Source: Planctomycetota bacterium
GTDB taxonomy: Bacteria > Planctomycetota > Planctomycetia > Pirellulales > Pirellulaceae
Length of the DNA stretch: 38,154 nucleotides
Direction of reading: 5' to 3'
Assembly (NCBI GenBank): GCA_018970165.1
Contig: JAGWWZ010000026.1
Location: forward strand, 1 to 38,154
Shown here piece after piece: positions 7,238 to 16,466 of the stretch (positions are counted from its first letter, which is position 1; each line of letters starts with the position of its first letter). Below the pieces are notes generated by a model, which searched no databases, was not told where the DNA came from, and was given only the letters and a program-made list of their open reading frames with translations. The position numbers and the translations under genes are program-made.

Positions 7238-8812
7238 CTATTTTTTAATGGCCGTTTCGGCTTCGGAGAGCGTTTCCTGAAGAGCTTGTAGTTCGGGGAA
7301 TTTAGAAGCGACTGGCTTTAGGATATCTATGGTTGCCCCAAAATCCCCCTTCGCAATCAGAATCTTGCCTAGGACAACATAGAGTGCTGGCTCCTGTATC
7401 TGACCAGCAACGGCTTGACGCGCGAACAGTTCTGCCTCATCAAATCGTTTTGTTTCTGGTCGGGCGAGAACACTCGCAAGATTGCTGTAGGCTAGAGCGA
7501 TTGTAGGTTGGAGCGATTGCGCTTGACCCAAATGCCAAGTCGCCGTGGACGAGCCCTCTGGATTTATTGCGGCCAGGAAACCGATTGCGAAGTGAGCGGC
7601 GGTCGGATTGTATCCGGATACAAGCAATCGTTCAAAGATTGCCGTAAGTTCCTTTCGGCTAGGCTCTTCCATGTTGCGGCTAAACAGCCCTTCCAATCGA
7701 AGGTAAACATCGCGGCTGTTCAAGTCCAGCGTCATGGCCTGCATCAATGGAGAGAGTTTCTCGACAAAGTTGGCCTTTTCGGTCATCCCATCGAACTGCA
7801 AGACAAACAATTCGGAAAGTGCGCTGCGCATATCCTGGTCTTGATGGAACTCAAGACCCGCGATCAATGTTTTCTCTGCTTCTGCAAATCGCTTGAGCTT
7901 CGCGAACGCTGAAGCTAGACGAATGCGGGACGTTTTGTCAGCGGGCCTTTCTTCGATTCTCTTCGCAAAGACCTCCACCGCGCTCTCGAGAGCCTGTTTG
8001 GAAGCGATGGTGTTTTCTCGATTCAACTCAAGTTCGGAGAGTGCGAAGTAATGCAATGGATTCAGCTTCGCTGCTTGTTGGAGTGTTTCTGCCGTCTTGG
8101 TGTCATTGTTGCGAGCTTGATACAGTTTCGCCCACAGGAGAAGACGTTGCTCTTGGTCTCGGAAACTAGAATTTTCCAAATGCCATTGGAGGCTGTCGAG
8201 CTTTTCCTGGCTCGGGCTCGATTCGTAATCCTTGATCAAATCAATGGCGCGAAATTGGTGAGCCGGTGGGTAACCAATCCTCCCATCAGGAGCGATCGCC
8301 GCCATGACAGCCTCTGCGATATCCCTTCGCTCCAAATTCGCGTTTGCGATACCGTAAAGATACAACGTCTCTCGCTCTTGGTTCTTGGGTGGTACGGCCA
8401 CCAACCTTTTCGCATGAAGTATCCCGTCGACTAAATTTTTTTTCCCCATGCTCGCAATGGCTTGAGCGTTGTATCGTCTCGTAAACCTTTCTCGGAAATA
8501 GGCATGCCCAACCACGATCGCCACCATGCAACTAAAGCAAAAAAACGCAGGCAGCCCTCTCAAGTAACATGTTCGATTTGCAGGGGAAAGAAAAAACCCC
8601 CGCACAGGAACCGTGATCAGCCAAAGCGTTGTATTGAACAGCCAAATGACACCACGCAATGGAAGCAGCGACAGCCACCGCATCCAGCTCCTGTCGGGTG
8701 CCGCTTCCTCGTCCAGTTCCGTCAGGGCGAGCCACCTACCCGTGACCCAATCGATTGCCAAGGCAATGATGTGAAGAACTCGAAACGGTAACTCAAAAAG
8801 GAACTGCCACAT
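7238..8812 (-). CDS. Membrane-anchored TPR protein of the exosortase/polysaccharide cluster
   Basis: The 524-residue protein has an N-terminal membrane region with about three hydrophobic segments (roughly 5-25, 48-75 and 83-103). The rest is helical repeat. TPR-like units are visible in the second half, for example LNPLHYFALSEL, KRFAEAEKTLIAGLEF and a final stretch from about 445 to 520 with SNLASVLARPE and LYVVLGKILIAKGDFG. TPR proteins usually act as scaffolds for export or assembly complexes. It starts 12 bases after the stop of the pseudo-exosortase gene, with AGGA 5 bases before the ATG, so it is probably the last gene of that transcription unit. Its precise role is unknown. Scaffolding of polysaccharide or exosortase machinery is inferred from position. 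Confidence 0.85.
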   Translation of the reverse strand: MWQFLFELPFRVLHIIALAIDWVTGRWLALTELDEEAAPDRSWMRWLSLLPLRGVIWLFNTTLWLITVPVRGFFLSPANRTCYLRGLPAFFCFSCMVAIVVGHAYFRERFTRRYNAQAIASMGKKNLVDGILHAKRLVAVPPKNQERETLYLYGIANANLERRDIAEAVMAAIAPDGRIGYPPAHQFRAIDLIKDYESSPSQEKLDSLQWHLENSSFRDQEQRLLLWAKLYQARNNDTKTAETLQQAAKLNPLHYFALSELELNRENTIASKQALESAVEVFAKRIEERPADKTSRIRLASAFAKLKRFAEAEKTLIAGLEFHQDQDMRSALSELFVLQFDGMTEKANFVEKLSPLMQAMTLDLNSRDVYLRLEGLFSRNMEEPSRKELTAIFERLLVSGYNPTAAHFAIGFLAAINPEGSSTATWHLGQAQSLQPTIALAYSNLASVLARPETKRFDEAELFARQAVAGQIQEPALYVVLGKILIAKGDFGATIDILKPVASKFPELQALQETLSEAETAIKK

Positions 8813-8824
8813 ATGCGTCCTGGC

Positions 8825-10438
8825 CTACCTCGACGTCAACTCGAGGACGTCTTTGTTCACCCATGCAGTGATAGCAGTCCAGCACTGTTTCAGCTCTTCA
8901 AGCATCTCGGAGTCAAGCTGTCTGCTCGAAACCACAAACAGTGAAACGGTGCACGATAGTGGTATTTTCAGGTTCCGCTTTTCCGGCTTGAAAGGCATCT
9001 TTCCCAAAGCCCTCAGCAGATTCTCCTGAACGACACCAGGCAATTTACTTCCCAACTCTAAAGGTGAATTTGCAATCAACGGTGAACCGTATTGGTCAGT
9101 ACCCAATGCCAGGACCGTACACACCTCGCCCGGCAATCTCGCTAGCTGAGCCATCATCGGCTTGCCATCAGCCTCATCCCTGTCCAAGAATTCAGGTGCT
9201 TTCTCTAATCGCCAACCGGTCCAAAGCCAAGAATACAGATACGGTTTAGGGGTTGTGGTCGATGTAGCGACCTCCAATATCATCTTCTTTCCATCGCGCT
9301 CAAGAACCCAGGATCGCACGGAACTTCCCGCGGGCAACCATGCGGGAGTCTCAGGTGAATCCAGTTGCTCCACCGTCCAAGAGTCAATCTGGCTCGGCAG
9401 TTCTATACGTTCTGCCAGCGTTTGCGATGGCAATATAGCTCGATAGTAGCCTGACAATCGAATCGACAAACCACAGACCAAAAATAAACCGATCACTAAA
9501 CCATAATGAATCCCTGACAGTTTCCATCGAAGTGGTAGCAGGGGCACTGCCTCGCTATCTTGCCCCTCCACGAGATTGCTTTCGTTGAAGGTCGAACGAA
9601 GAGTGCTCGCAAGAAACTGATCACCGCTCCATGTGAAGAAGAGAATCGCGACGAATTTGACATAGTCCCATAGTGCGACCACAGATGGAAAATCAAGCCA
9701 GTTGCCTCCGTATTGCTTGTTTGCAAGGAGGATGGTTGCTCCCGTAGCATTTCCAACGATCACCCACCCAACCGCTTGAAAAACATTTACCGTGGTCCGG
9801 ATCCAGCCGTACCGATAATGGATCCCCCAAGCAATCACAATGAAGACAGTAGGGAACAGCCAAGATACCCCTTGGAACAGTTCCGGGAAAAGTTTCTGCT
9901 CACTGATCAGCCCGAGTACATTTCCCTCCGAGAAGAAAAAGATTCGCAGAAAATCGAGCATGACCGTCGTCATGCTAGTGGAGGTCGATTGAAGGGCCAA
10001 AGTAGCCCACGGCTCGCAAGCAATCGGGACTGGGTTGAGAAAGATCAGTAGGATGAGGATGGGTCGAATCGCAACGATACCGGGTTTTCCGAACTCCCCG
10101 TAAACAGCCATACCTAGCAGGTACAGAAAAGTGAGCCACCCGAGGAAGGGCGAATGTGCGAGTTGGGCAATAAACGCCAACGTCAGTCCGAGGACTCCCA
10201 ACAAAACGATTGAACTCGGATCACCTTGGACTCGCTCTCTGCGCTGCAACCGTTCGTTGACTAACGTTCGTTGCAATAACTCAGCGCGACGGGTCCAGAG
10301 CAACGCGCCAGCGACCACCAGAGCTGCACCAACCCAAATCCAGCTCCCCTGGGCAAAAGACGCGTAACGCAGGTACTCGAGCAACAGTGCGCCAACGGCC
10401 GCAAGGGTTGCGATGATAAAGAGGATCAGACCTTTCAT
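8825..10438 (-). CDS. Catalytically degenerate exosortase-like membrane protein
   Basis: The 537-residue protein has about eight hydrophobic segments in the first 300 residues and a C-terminal extracytoplasmic domain of about 215 residues. It aligns without gaps to the exosortase encoded at 14691-16466, at a constant offset of 28 residues. NPVPI 135-139 matches LPFPF 163-167, GNVLGL 172-177 matches GNVLEL 200-205, and GN 229-230 matches GN 257-258. The three catalytic positions are all changed: Phe188 for Cys216, Gly233 for Arg261 and Val254 for His282. The C-terminal domains also look related (TGWRLE here, TGWTLT there). The frame is long and intact, so this is a maintained gene and not a decayed copy. 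It lies between the Wzc-type kinase and the TPR gene. A structural or partner role with the active exosortase is inferred. Confidence 0.88.
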   Translation of the reverse strand: MKGLILFIIATLAAVGALLLEYLRYASFAQGSWIWVGAALVVAGALLWTRRAELLQRTLVNERLQRRERVQGDPSSIVLLGVLGLTLAFIAQLAHSPFLGWLTFLYLLGMAVYGEFGKPGIVAIRPILILLIFLNPVPIACEPWATLALQSTSTSMTTVMLDFLRIFFFSEGNVLGLISEQKLFPELFQGVSWLFPTVFIVIAWGIHYRYGWIRTTVNVFQAVGWVIVGNATGATILLANKQYGGNWLDFPSVVALWDYVKFVAILFFTWSGDQFLASTLRSTFNESNLVEGQDSEAVPLLPLRWKLSGIHYGLVIGLFLVCGLSIRLSGYYRAILPSQTLAERIELPSQIDSWTVEQLDSPETPAWLPAGSSVRSWVLERDGKKMILEVATSTTTPKPYLYSWLWTGWRLEKAPEFLDRDEADGKPMMAQLARLPGEVCTVLALGTDQYGSPLIANSPLELGSKLPGVVQENLLRALGKMPFKPEKRNLKIPLSCTVSLFVVSSRQLDSEMLEELKQCWTAITAWVNKDVLELTSR

Positions 10439-10484
10439 AGTGGAATCAAGCTCTACTCTTCAATCCGCTTTGAAAGACTTGAGG

Positions 10485-12929
10485 CTACGCTTTGCCTGCT
10501 TTTTTACTCGAGGTTTGCTTCCCTACAGCGTCGGAATAGTTGGAGTACTCTCGTGCGTAATACTTGGAGTAACGGTACCCGTAGTAATTTGAGCCGTAGT
10601 AGGCACCACGGTAATAGGTCCCGTATTCGTTATAGTACAAGTTTTGATCCATTCCGTTGACGATGACACCCATCAAATTGCCTTTGACCATGTCGAGTCG
10701 CTCTTTGGCCTTGTGAGCAGAGAGGATCACCCCTCTTCTAATCCGAAGAACCATAATGATTCCGTCGGCAACGCTGCAGATGCTTGTGGAATCCGCGACC
10801 GGAATAATGGGAGGGCAATCGATCAGAACGAAGTCGAATCTATTCCGTAGTTCGGTGATCAAGTTCGCATATGCGGGCGAAGAGACCAACTCCCCCGGGT
10901 TTTTTGGCCGTCCCCCAGTGGTCAGGAGCGTTAGATTATTTTGGAACTCACAGGGGCGCATCGCCTCATCGAGCGAAACCTCGCCGGACAAAACTTGCCA
11001 CGCACCCAAATCATCCTGGATTCCGAAATTCTGCTTTACCCGTGGACGTCGGAAGTCCGAGTCGATCAAACAGACTTTTTTGTCTGTCTGGGCGAGAGAG
11101 ATCGCAAGATTGGCAATGGTCGTCGACTTACCATCCCCCGGCGATGGACTCGTGACCATGAATACTTTATGGCCCGTCTGCCCGGCCGTGAACAGTAGAG
11201 AGGTTCGAGCGGCGCGGAAAGTCTCCGATGCGGAATTGCTCGGACTTCTTGCCGTGATGAGCATGGGAGAGCCTGCAAAATCCTTATCGGACCGACTCGT
11301 CTTGATTCTCGGAACCTTACATAAAACCGGTGCATTCATGCTTTCCTGGATGTCGATGGGGGTTCGATAGGCGAGGTCGGAATGGTCGATGAGAACCGCG
11401 AGAGCAGCGCCGATAAGCCCACCGAGCAAAGTGCCCATAAGAAGGAATCGAGACAGCACGGGGGATACCTGTTGCGGCGATGAAGGTTCGTCGATGATCA
11501 CGACACGAGTCGCCGAGTAATTCTTCTCACTGGAAATCACTTCGAGTGCTGCGAGTTTTTCGAGTACCTGCGACACAGAGGCACCGGAATCCCTGATTTG
11601 ATCCCTCAACATATTTACTTCAACAACATCCTCCAAGATATCCTTGGATTTTTCTGTGAGGACTTTGATGTCCTCATCGATCTTATCAAGATTGTATTTC
11701 GCTCGTTCCCGCCGGCTTTGTAGGGATGCCATGTAAAGACGGAGGACTTCTGCTTCGCGATTTCGAGCATCCTCAATGGCAGCTTCTTCCTTCTTCGACT
11801 TCCCTGCTTCATTATCCGCTATGGCTCTGAGGGCATCCATCTCCTCCATCAATCGATTCTTTGCCACAAGTGCGGTTCGGTATTTCGAGTTGATGAATTC
11901 CACTTGCGGATGGTTCTCACCGAAACGTCTGGCGGTCTCGGTCCGTTCGGCTTCCAAGCCAAGAATGTCGGTATTGAGTATCTCAAGCCGTTGCTCGTAG
12001 CGTTGAAACCGTTGTTGATCTTCCGATGCACCCATCGCGTACCCTGCGTCAGGTCCGATGAGGTTGAAGAATTTCCTCGCCTCAATCACCACCAATTTCA
12101 TCGCATCTTCGTTTGGCGGATTGGCGTCGATCGCTTGCTGTGCTTCCAGAATCAACTGATCCGCATTGCGGTAGTCCTTCATGTAACTATCCCGCTCCAT
12201 CTTCAGTTTTGACAAGTCACTTAGGTAGGGACTCTCGAAACTCCCACCATCCGACTCTGCGACCAAACCAAGTTCTTTTACCAATTGGTAGTAGCGGCTT
12301 TCCGCAGCGGTCTTGTCTTGCTCCAGCTTTTTCTTCAGTTCATTGATCAGATCTTTCGAAGTTTCCCCCGACTCGCGGTAATCATCGGTAGTAGCGGCGG
12401 TGAACTGCTCAACTACTTTTTCTAGAATCGGTTTGAGATCATCGGGATTTCTTCCCTCGCAACGAATCTCAATCGCATCGGAGGAGGCATCTTTGCCCAC
12501 CGCCGTAACGGTCAGCATGCTGCGTAATATGTTCAAAGGAGCACTTGAATTTTCAAAAGTCCCCAGTTTTCCCAAGCTACCAGCCTCGAACGCAGTTTTG
12601 AGAACTTTCGTACTGGACATGAGGGTACGGTGTTTTTCCAGAGCGACACGTTGCGGGATGATGTCTCCATCGATCACGCTCGGGGGGGCCTGAGTCCACA
12701 ACATGATCCGCATCCGCGACATGTAGGATGGAATCTGCTGGGCGCAATAGAGCCACCCTAACCCAGCCCCGACAGCGGCCAATAGAATCACCACCGATTT
12801 CCGACGCCATAAGCCCCCCACGAAATCGATGTTGGGAACAGCCTTGTCCTCGCCGGTGGGTATCTGGGGCATGGACCGATAACCCGGCAAGCCGTCCTCG
12901 GAGTCCTGACTCGCGATCGCTTGATTCAT
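10485..12929 (-). CDS. Wzc/CapB-type polysaccharide chain-length regulator and tyrosine autokinase
   Basis: This inner-membrane protein couples polysaccharide export to tyrosine phosphorylation. The product has 814 residues. An N-terminal membrane segment (about 44-62) precedes a Wzz-like periplasmic domain, a long coiled coil (about 180-460) and a second membrane segment with a Pro/Gly-rich stretch (about 500-525). The cytoplasmic BY-kinase follows: Walker A SPGDGKST with Lys601, A-prime motif CLIDSDFRRPR and Walker B FVLIDCPP. The C-terminus carries 15 tyrosines within about 36 residues, the expected autophosphorylation cluster. ATG 12929 is chosen because AAGGA lies just upstream; the TTG at 12941 has no such site. 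It precedes the pseudo-exosortase gene by 46 bases. No separate phosphatase, Wza or glycosyltransferase gene is in the window. Confidence 0.93.
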   Translation of the reverse strand: MNQAIASQDSEDGLPGYRSMPQIPTGEDKAVPNIDFVGGLWRRKSVVILLAAVGAGLGWLYCAQQIPSYMSRMRIMLWTQAPPSVIDGDIIPQRVALEKHRTLMSSTKVLKTAFEAGSLGKLGTFENSSAPLNILRSMLTVTAVGKDASSDAIEIRCEGRNPDDLKPILEKVVEQFTAATTDDYRESGETSKDLINELKKKLEQDKTAAESRYYQLVKELGLVAESDGGSFESPYLSDLSKLKMERDSYMKDYRNADQLILEAQQAIDANPPNEDAMKLVVIEARKFFNLIGPDAGYAMGASEDQQRFQRYEQRLEILNTDILGLEAERTETARRFGENHPQVEFINSKYRTALVAKNRLMEEMDALRAIADNEAGKSKKEEAAIEDARNREAEVLRLYMASLQSRRERAKYNLDKIDEDIKVLTEKSKDILEDVVEVNMLRDQIRDSGASVSQVLEKLAALEVISSEKNYSATRVVIIDEPSSPQQVSPVLSRFLLMGTLLGGLIGAALAVLIDHSDLAYRTPIDIQESMNAPVLCKVPRIKTSRSDKDFAGSPMLITARSPSNSASETFRAARTSLLFTAGQTGHKVFMVTSPSPGDGKSTTIANLAISLAQTDKKVCLIDSDFRRPRVKQNFGIQDDLGAWQVLSGEVSLDEAMRPCEFQNNLTLLTTGGRPKNPGELVSSPAYANLITELRNRFDFVLIDCPPIIPVADSTSICSVADGIIMVLRIRRGVILSAHKAKERLDMVKGNLMGVIVNGMDQNLYYNEYGTYYRGAYYGSNYYGYRYSKYYAREYSNYSDAVGKQTSSKKAGKA

Positions 12930-13194
12930 AATGTCCTTCAAGATGGGGGCGTTATACTCAGGGCTATCATTGATGTTCCGTTAAGCGTTAGGGATGGTCA
13001 AGTGTTTAGCATGACGAATACTCCGAAAACTAACAGAGTCCCGTTAGGAACTCGCTATCCTCTAGTTGAAGGGGATGGACGACTATGCTGCTTGTATGCA
13101 TTTTGCCGCGTGCGTTGACTATTCCGCCCCTGAAGCTTTCGGAGCGGATCGAATGGGTCCATTCATTCTAAACCCAACGATTCCCAGCGCTTGT
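12930..13194 (-). promoter_or_regulatory. Leader and candidate promoter of the Wzc-type kinase gene
   Basis: This 265-base gap is the only sizeable break inside the five-gene minus-strand cluster, so it may carry its own promoter. On the minus strand a TATAAC box lies at 12956-12951, with a weak GGAACA 17 bases upstream. It would give a leader of about 15 bases containing the AAGGA ribosome-binding site. The -35 match is poor, so this is a suggestion only. No gene is seen in the gap. Confidence 0.3.
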
Positions 13195-14688
13195 TTACGG
13201 CTCATGCGTTGCTTGAGATCCCTTGGAATCCAACTTTTGGCTGTCCATCGCGGAACGCGTCGTCCCGGTTTTTGCGTTCATAAATTCCTCACTTATGCGT
13301 TGCAGGCTGGAGTTTTCCGGGTCAGCCTCCAAAAGTGAATCGAGCATTCTCATAAGAGTGCTATGCTCCACCGGTGTACGCTGTCGAGCAACGCGTATGG
13401 CAACAATCGCACCCGGCACGAAGGATGGGTCTAACCGAGGCAATTCACGCGTAGTATTTGTCGCAGCGATTGCGTCTTCTGCAGCCACTGACCTGACCCA
13501 GTCGATCCAATCGGAGATCCCTGGTTCGTGCCCTCCCTTCATCGTCTCTAACCAATCGTGACCGACGGCATCGACGTTGTTTTCCAATAGCAACCGGATC
13601 ACTTGAACCAACTGTGGCGAATCGGGTGCAAATTTCACCGCAAAGCTGAAAAGCAGGGGGACGTTTCGCTTCGCTTGCGGATCGGATTGGTGGAGTTGAA
13701 CCACCATCGCTCGAAGAGAGCTGGCGGCTACATTCCAACGAAAAATCTCGCGCTCGGCAGCTGGCATGTCGGCGAGACTTGTCCATGCGAAATCGAACGC
13801 CTCGGCGGGATTGCCCATATACAGTCGCAATCGAAAAATCGCCTCGCGAGCCCTCCAATCCCAGGGAATCTGCTTGATATCCCGGACCGATTCAGAAACA
13901 AACTTTATGGCTTCGACGTTTGCACGCTTATGCTCCAACACTGCTGATATCTCCACTTGCGAAGCATTTCTTTCAAGTGATGCAAGCCGTTCCTGATCGA
14001 GAAGTTTCCTCGCTCTTCGCATCGATGCATGAATTTCGTTCCACTTTTCTTGCTCGGGGAATCGCAGTGCGCGGTGGATCATCATGTCCGCAAACAACAG
14101 TTTCGCTGGCACACCCATTGCGATGAGTTCCTCGCACTGCTTCATAGACTCCGGGCTCTCTACGCCCATGTCGGCAGACCGGTCTCGCATGCTGCGAAAA
14201 CTCCAATCTAGAAGCCAATGGCGAGCTTGCAATGCATCGGCCCCTTCGAGTTTAGTTGCCCGTTGCATCGCTTGGATTGCTCGCGCCTTGGCATTAACAG
14301 CGAGTTCATTCCATTTCGTCAAAATTTCCGCTCGTTTGTCCGCATGAGACGCGATGGCGTTCTGGATCCTTTCATACGATACGAGCCCAATCCGTGCCGA
14401 CTGCAGAATCCTTTGCGCCGAATAAGGATTCTCGACCACAAGACGTTTCGCGGCAATTTCAGCCCGCCGCATGTCGCTCTCGCTCCAAAGTTCTCCCTTG
14501 CCCCTGTTTGCCTCCATGTATTCCGCGACGAGCTTCTCGTAACGCGGAATAACTCGTTTCTGGGCAAGGTAACTTGCAACGGTGAAGGATCCCGCGATCA
14601 TCGCTAATGCCAGTGACGGAATACTCCATCGCAAGTATTTGCGCCGGGTTTCTTCGATTTCTGCTAGCGACTTTTGGATATCTCTCAT
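13195..14688 (-). CDS. Membrane-anchored helical-repeat protein next to the exosortase
   Basis: The 497-residue protein has a short cytoplasmic N-terminus rich in charged residues, one membrane helix at about 23-43 (LALAMIAGSFTVASYLA) and a long, mostly helical, highly charged extracytoplasmic part. TPR-like periodicity is suggested by repeated Ala/Leu/Arg helices, but no unit is strong enough to count. The ATG at 14688 lies 2 bases after the exosortase stop, so translation is probably coupled; an upstream TTG at 14694 overlaps that stop. It occupies the same relative position as the TPR gene behind the pseudo-exosortase, and the two products share general architecture. Function is unknown. 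A scaffold or chaperone role for the exosortase is inferred from position. Confidence 0.82.
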   Translation of the reverse strand: MRDIQKSLAEIEETRRKYLRWSIPSLALAMIAGSFTVASYLAQKRVIPRYEKLVAEYMEANRGKGELWSESDMRRAEIAAKRLVVENPYSAQRILQSARIGLVSYERIQNAIASHADKRAEILTKWNELAVNAKARAIQAMQRATKLEGADALQARHWLLDWSFRSMRDRSADMGVESPESMKQCEELIAMGVPAKLLFADMMIHRALRFPEQEKWNEIHASMRRARKLLDQERLASLERNASQVEISAVLEHKRANVEAIKFVSESVRDIKQIPWDWRAREAIFRLRLYMGNPAEAFDFAWTSLADMPAAEREIFRWNVAASSLRAMVVQLHQSDPQAKRNVPLLFSFAVKFAPDSPQLVQVIRLLLENNVDAVGHDWLETMKGGHEPGISDWIDWVRSVAAEDAIAATNTTRELPRLDPSFVPGAIVAIRVARQRTPVEHSTLMRMLDSLLEADPENSSLQRISEEFMNAKTGTTRSAMDSQKLDSKGSQATHEP

Positions 14689-14690
14689 AC

Positions 14691-16466
14691 TCAATCGAAC
14701 TCACGTTGCATAAATTCGAATATGGGTTGCATCTCGATCAGGAACCGCTCGCGACAGGCCTGGAACTCCCTTCGCGTCCCCTCGATATGATCCGCGCTGG
14801 GAACCTCCGTCCCCGAAGTCAGCAACTGAAACTGCACCGTCAGGGGCAAAGCGTTTCTTTTGGATGGGAATACGATAAACCTATCCCGAACAGCTCGCGA
14901 AAACTCATCCAACCACCTTGCGCGATGCTCTGTATCGGCGACGGAATCGACGAATCGTGTCGCGTTGTTATCGAAGGGATTCCCACTGATTTCTGCATGA
15001 ACGAAATGAAGAATTGCCCACTGGCCCTCGGGTCCACGCATAATGATTTCATTGATCGGCCAATTTTTCTTAAGGTGCTCGGAGAACAGATCAATCGTTC
15101 GCTCACTGGTCAACGTCCACCCTGTTCCGGCGTAACAGACCCAGAGGGGGTGGCCACCTCGAAACGGCAAATCAAGGGACAACATTTGCGTGCTGCCAAC
15201 GCTGCTGACTCTCCATGTCCGTGAACATTGCCCCTCTTGATGCCCTCTAAAGCGGCGAACGGTTTCAAATGCGATGTCGCTCGAGCCCAATAGTCTTGGT
15301 ATGGAAGATCTTTCGCCAGGTAGGGAGGCAATGAATCGCTCCGCAAGTAACGGGACATTTGTACTGAAATAGGAACCGCTGATAAAAAACCAACCCAAGG
15401 GAACAAAAATCAAAAGGCCACATGCGACCGAGATTCCGAAGTTTGTAACGGACAAGGAGTTGTGGTTTTGTAAAGTCTCGGATCCTGATAGATGATTCCG
15501 GATACGCGATTGGGTCAATTGACAAGAGGGTGCGATTATCCACTCGAGCCAGTTTAGAAATTGAACTGAACTCCAATGTGCCCACGCGGCCATCGCAAAA
15601 GCAATCAGCCCTAGCAACGTGTGTTGCCAGCCAATCGAAAGATCGATACCCAAGTATTCGACCCCCATCACAATGGAAAATATGCGAAGCATATTTCCCA
15701 AAATCGCCCAGATTGGAACCGTAATAATCGTTAGGATCGAGACCCAAACACTGGCTCGACCAAAAAGCAACAGGATTCCCGCAACTGCCATCAACGCATA
15801 CTGACTATCAACGCCACTGCACGCCTCCTCCACAAGCAGTTGCTTATTGGCCAGCTCCAAGACATTTCCCATTCGCACGTGCAAGATGCCGAGCGAGTCC
15901 ATCATCCGGCTACACGCAAACGAGGAAATACGCTGCAACGTGCGAACCAATTCTTGATCGCCATTGAAAGGAAACGGTAGGGTAATAAGTCCTAGCCCAC
16001 TAATACCGAGCATGCGAGTCAACGATAAATGACCAAACTTTCCAACCATCCAAAAGAAAAGTGCGGCGACGCTTGTGAGGTGTGCGAGCCACGAACTATG
16101 TATGACTGAGGCCACGACTGTCAGACAGATGACCGACCAAGCCCCTATTCGAGCCAATGAACTACGTCGCTCAGACGGCCTTCTCCGTAGCCCTTCCGTG
16201 ACGATGAACCAAATCACGGCCACTATTGCCAAGGGGAAGAATTGCATGTGCTGCTTATTCCACAGCATCCTAGCACCTACCACCAACAAGGGTGAAAGCG
16301 CAAGCAAAGGCAAGGCGAGGCTAAACCAATCCCAGCGGTCCCATCCTCGGACCCATTCAAGGCATAGTTGCGGTAGAGACGAATAAGATTTGGGTGCTGA
16401 ATCTGAGGCGACTTTCTGCTGCGTTTCGCTAGTTGGGTTCGGAGAGGCTTGGTGTTCTACGAGCAT
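14691..16466 (-). CDS. xrtU: Exosortase, XrtU type
   Basis: Exosortases are polytopic membrane cysteine transpeptidases that process proteins with a C-terminal sorting signal and usually accompany exopolysaccharide genes. The 591-residue protein has a soluble N-terminus, about eight to nine membrane helices (about 48-330) and a C-terminal extracytoplasmic domain of about 240 residues. The catalytic triad is complete: Cys216 in EEACSG, Arg261 in GNMLRIF and His282 in GWQH. Length and arrangement fit the planctomycete exosortase group called XrtU, a name recalled and not checked. The ATG at 16466 has no clear ribosome-binding site. It heads the minus-strand surface cluster and is followed 2 bases later by the anchored repeat protein. 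No protein with a PEP-CTERM-like tail was recognised in the window, so substrates lie elsewhere. Confidence 0.92.
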   Translation of the reverse strand: MLVEHQASPNPTSETQQKVASDSAPKSYSSLPQLCLEWVRGWDRWDWFSLALPLLALSPLLVVGARMLWNKQHMQFFPLAIVAVIWFIVTEGLRRRPSERRSSLARIGAWSVICLTVVASVIHSSWLAHLTSVAALFFWMVGKFGHLSLTRMLGISGLGLITLPFPFNGDQELVRTLQRISSFACSRMMDSLGILHVRMGNVLELANKQLLVEEACSGVDSQYALMAVAGILLLFGRASVWVSILTIITVPIWAILGNMLRIFSIVMGVEYLGIDLSIGWQHTLLGLIAFAMAAWAHWSSVQFLNWLEWIIAPSCQLTQSRIRNHLSGSETLQNHNSLSVTNFGISVACGLLIFVPLGWFFISGSYFSTNVPLLAERFIASLPGERSSIPRLLGSSDIAFETVRRFRGHQEGQCSRTWRVSSVGSTQMLSLDLPFRGGHPLWVCYAGTGWTLTSERTIDLFSEHLKKNWPINEIIMRGPEGQWAILHFVHAEISGNPFDNNATRFVDSVADTEHRARWLDEFSRAVRDRFIVFPSKRNALPLTVQFQLLTSGTEVPSADHIEGTRREFQACRERFLIEMQPIFEFMQREFD

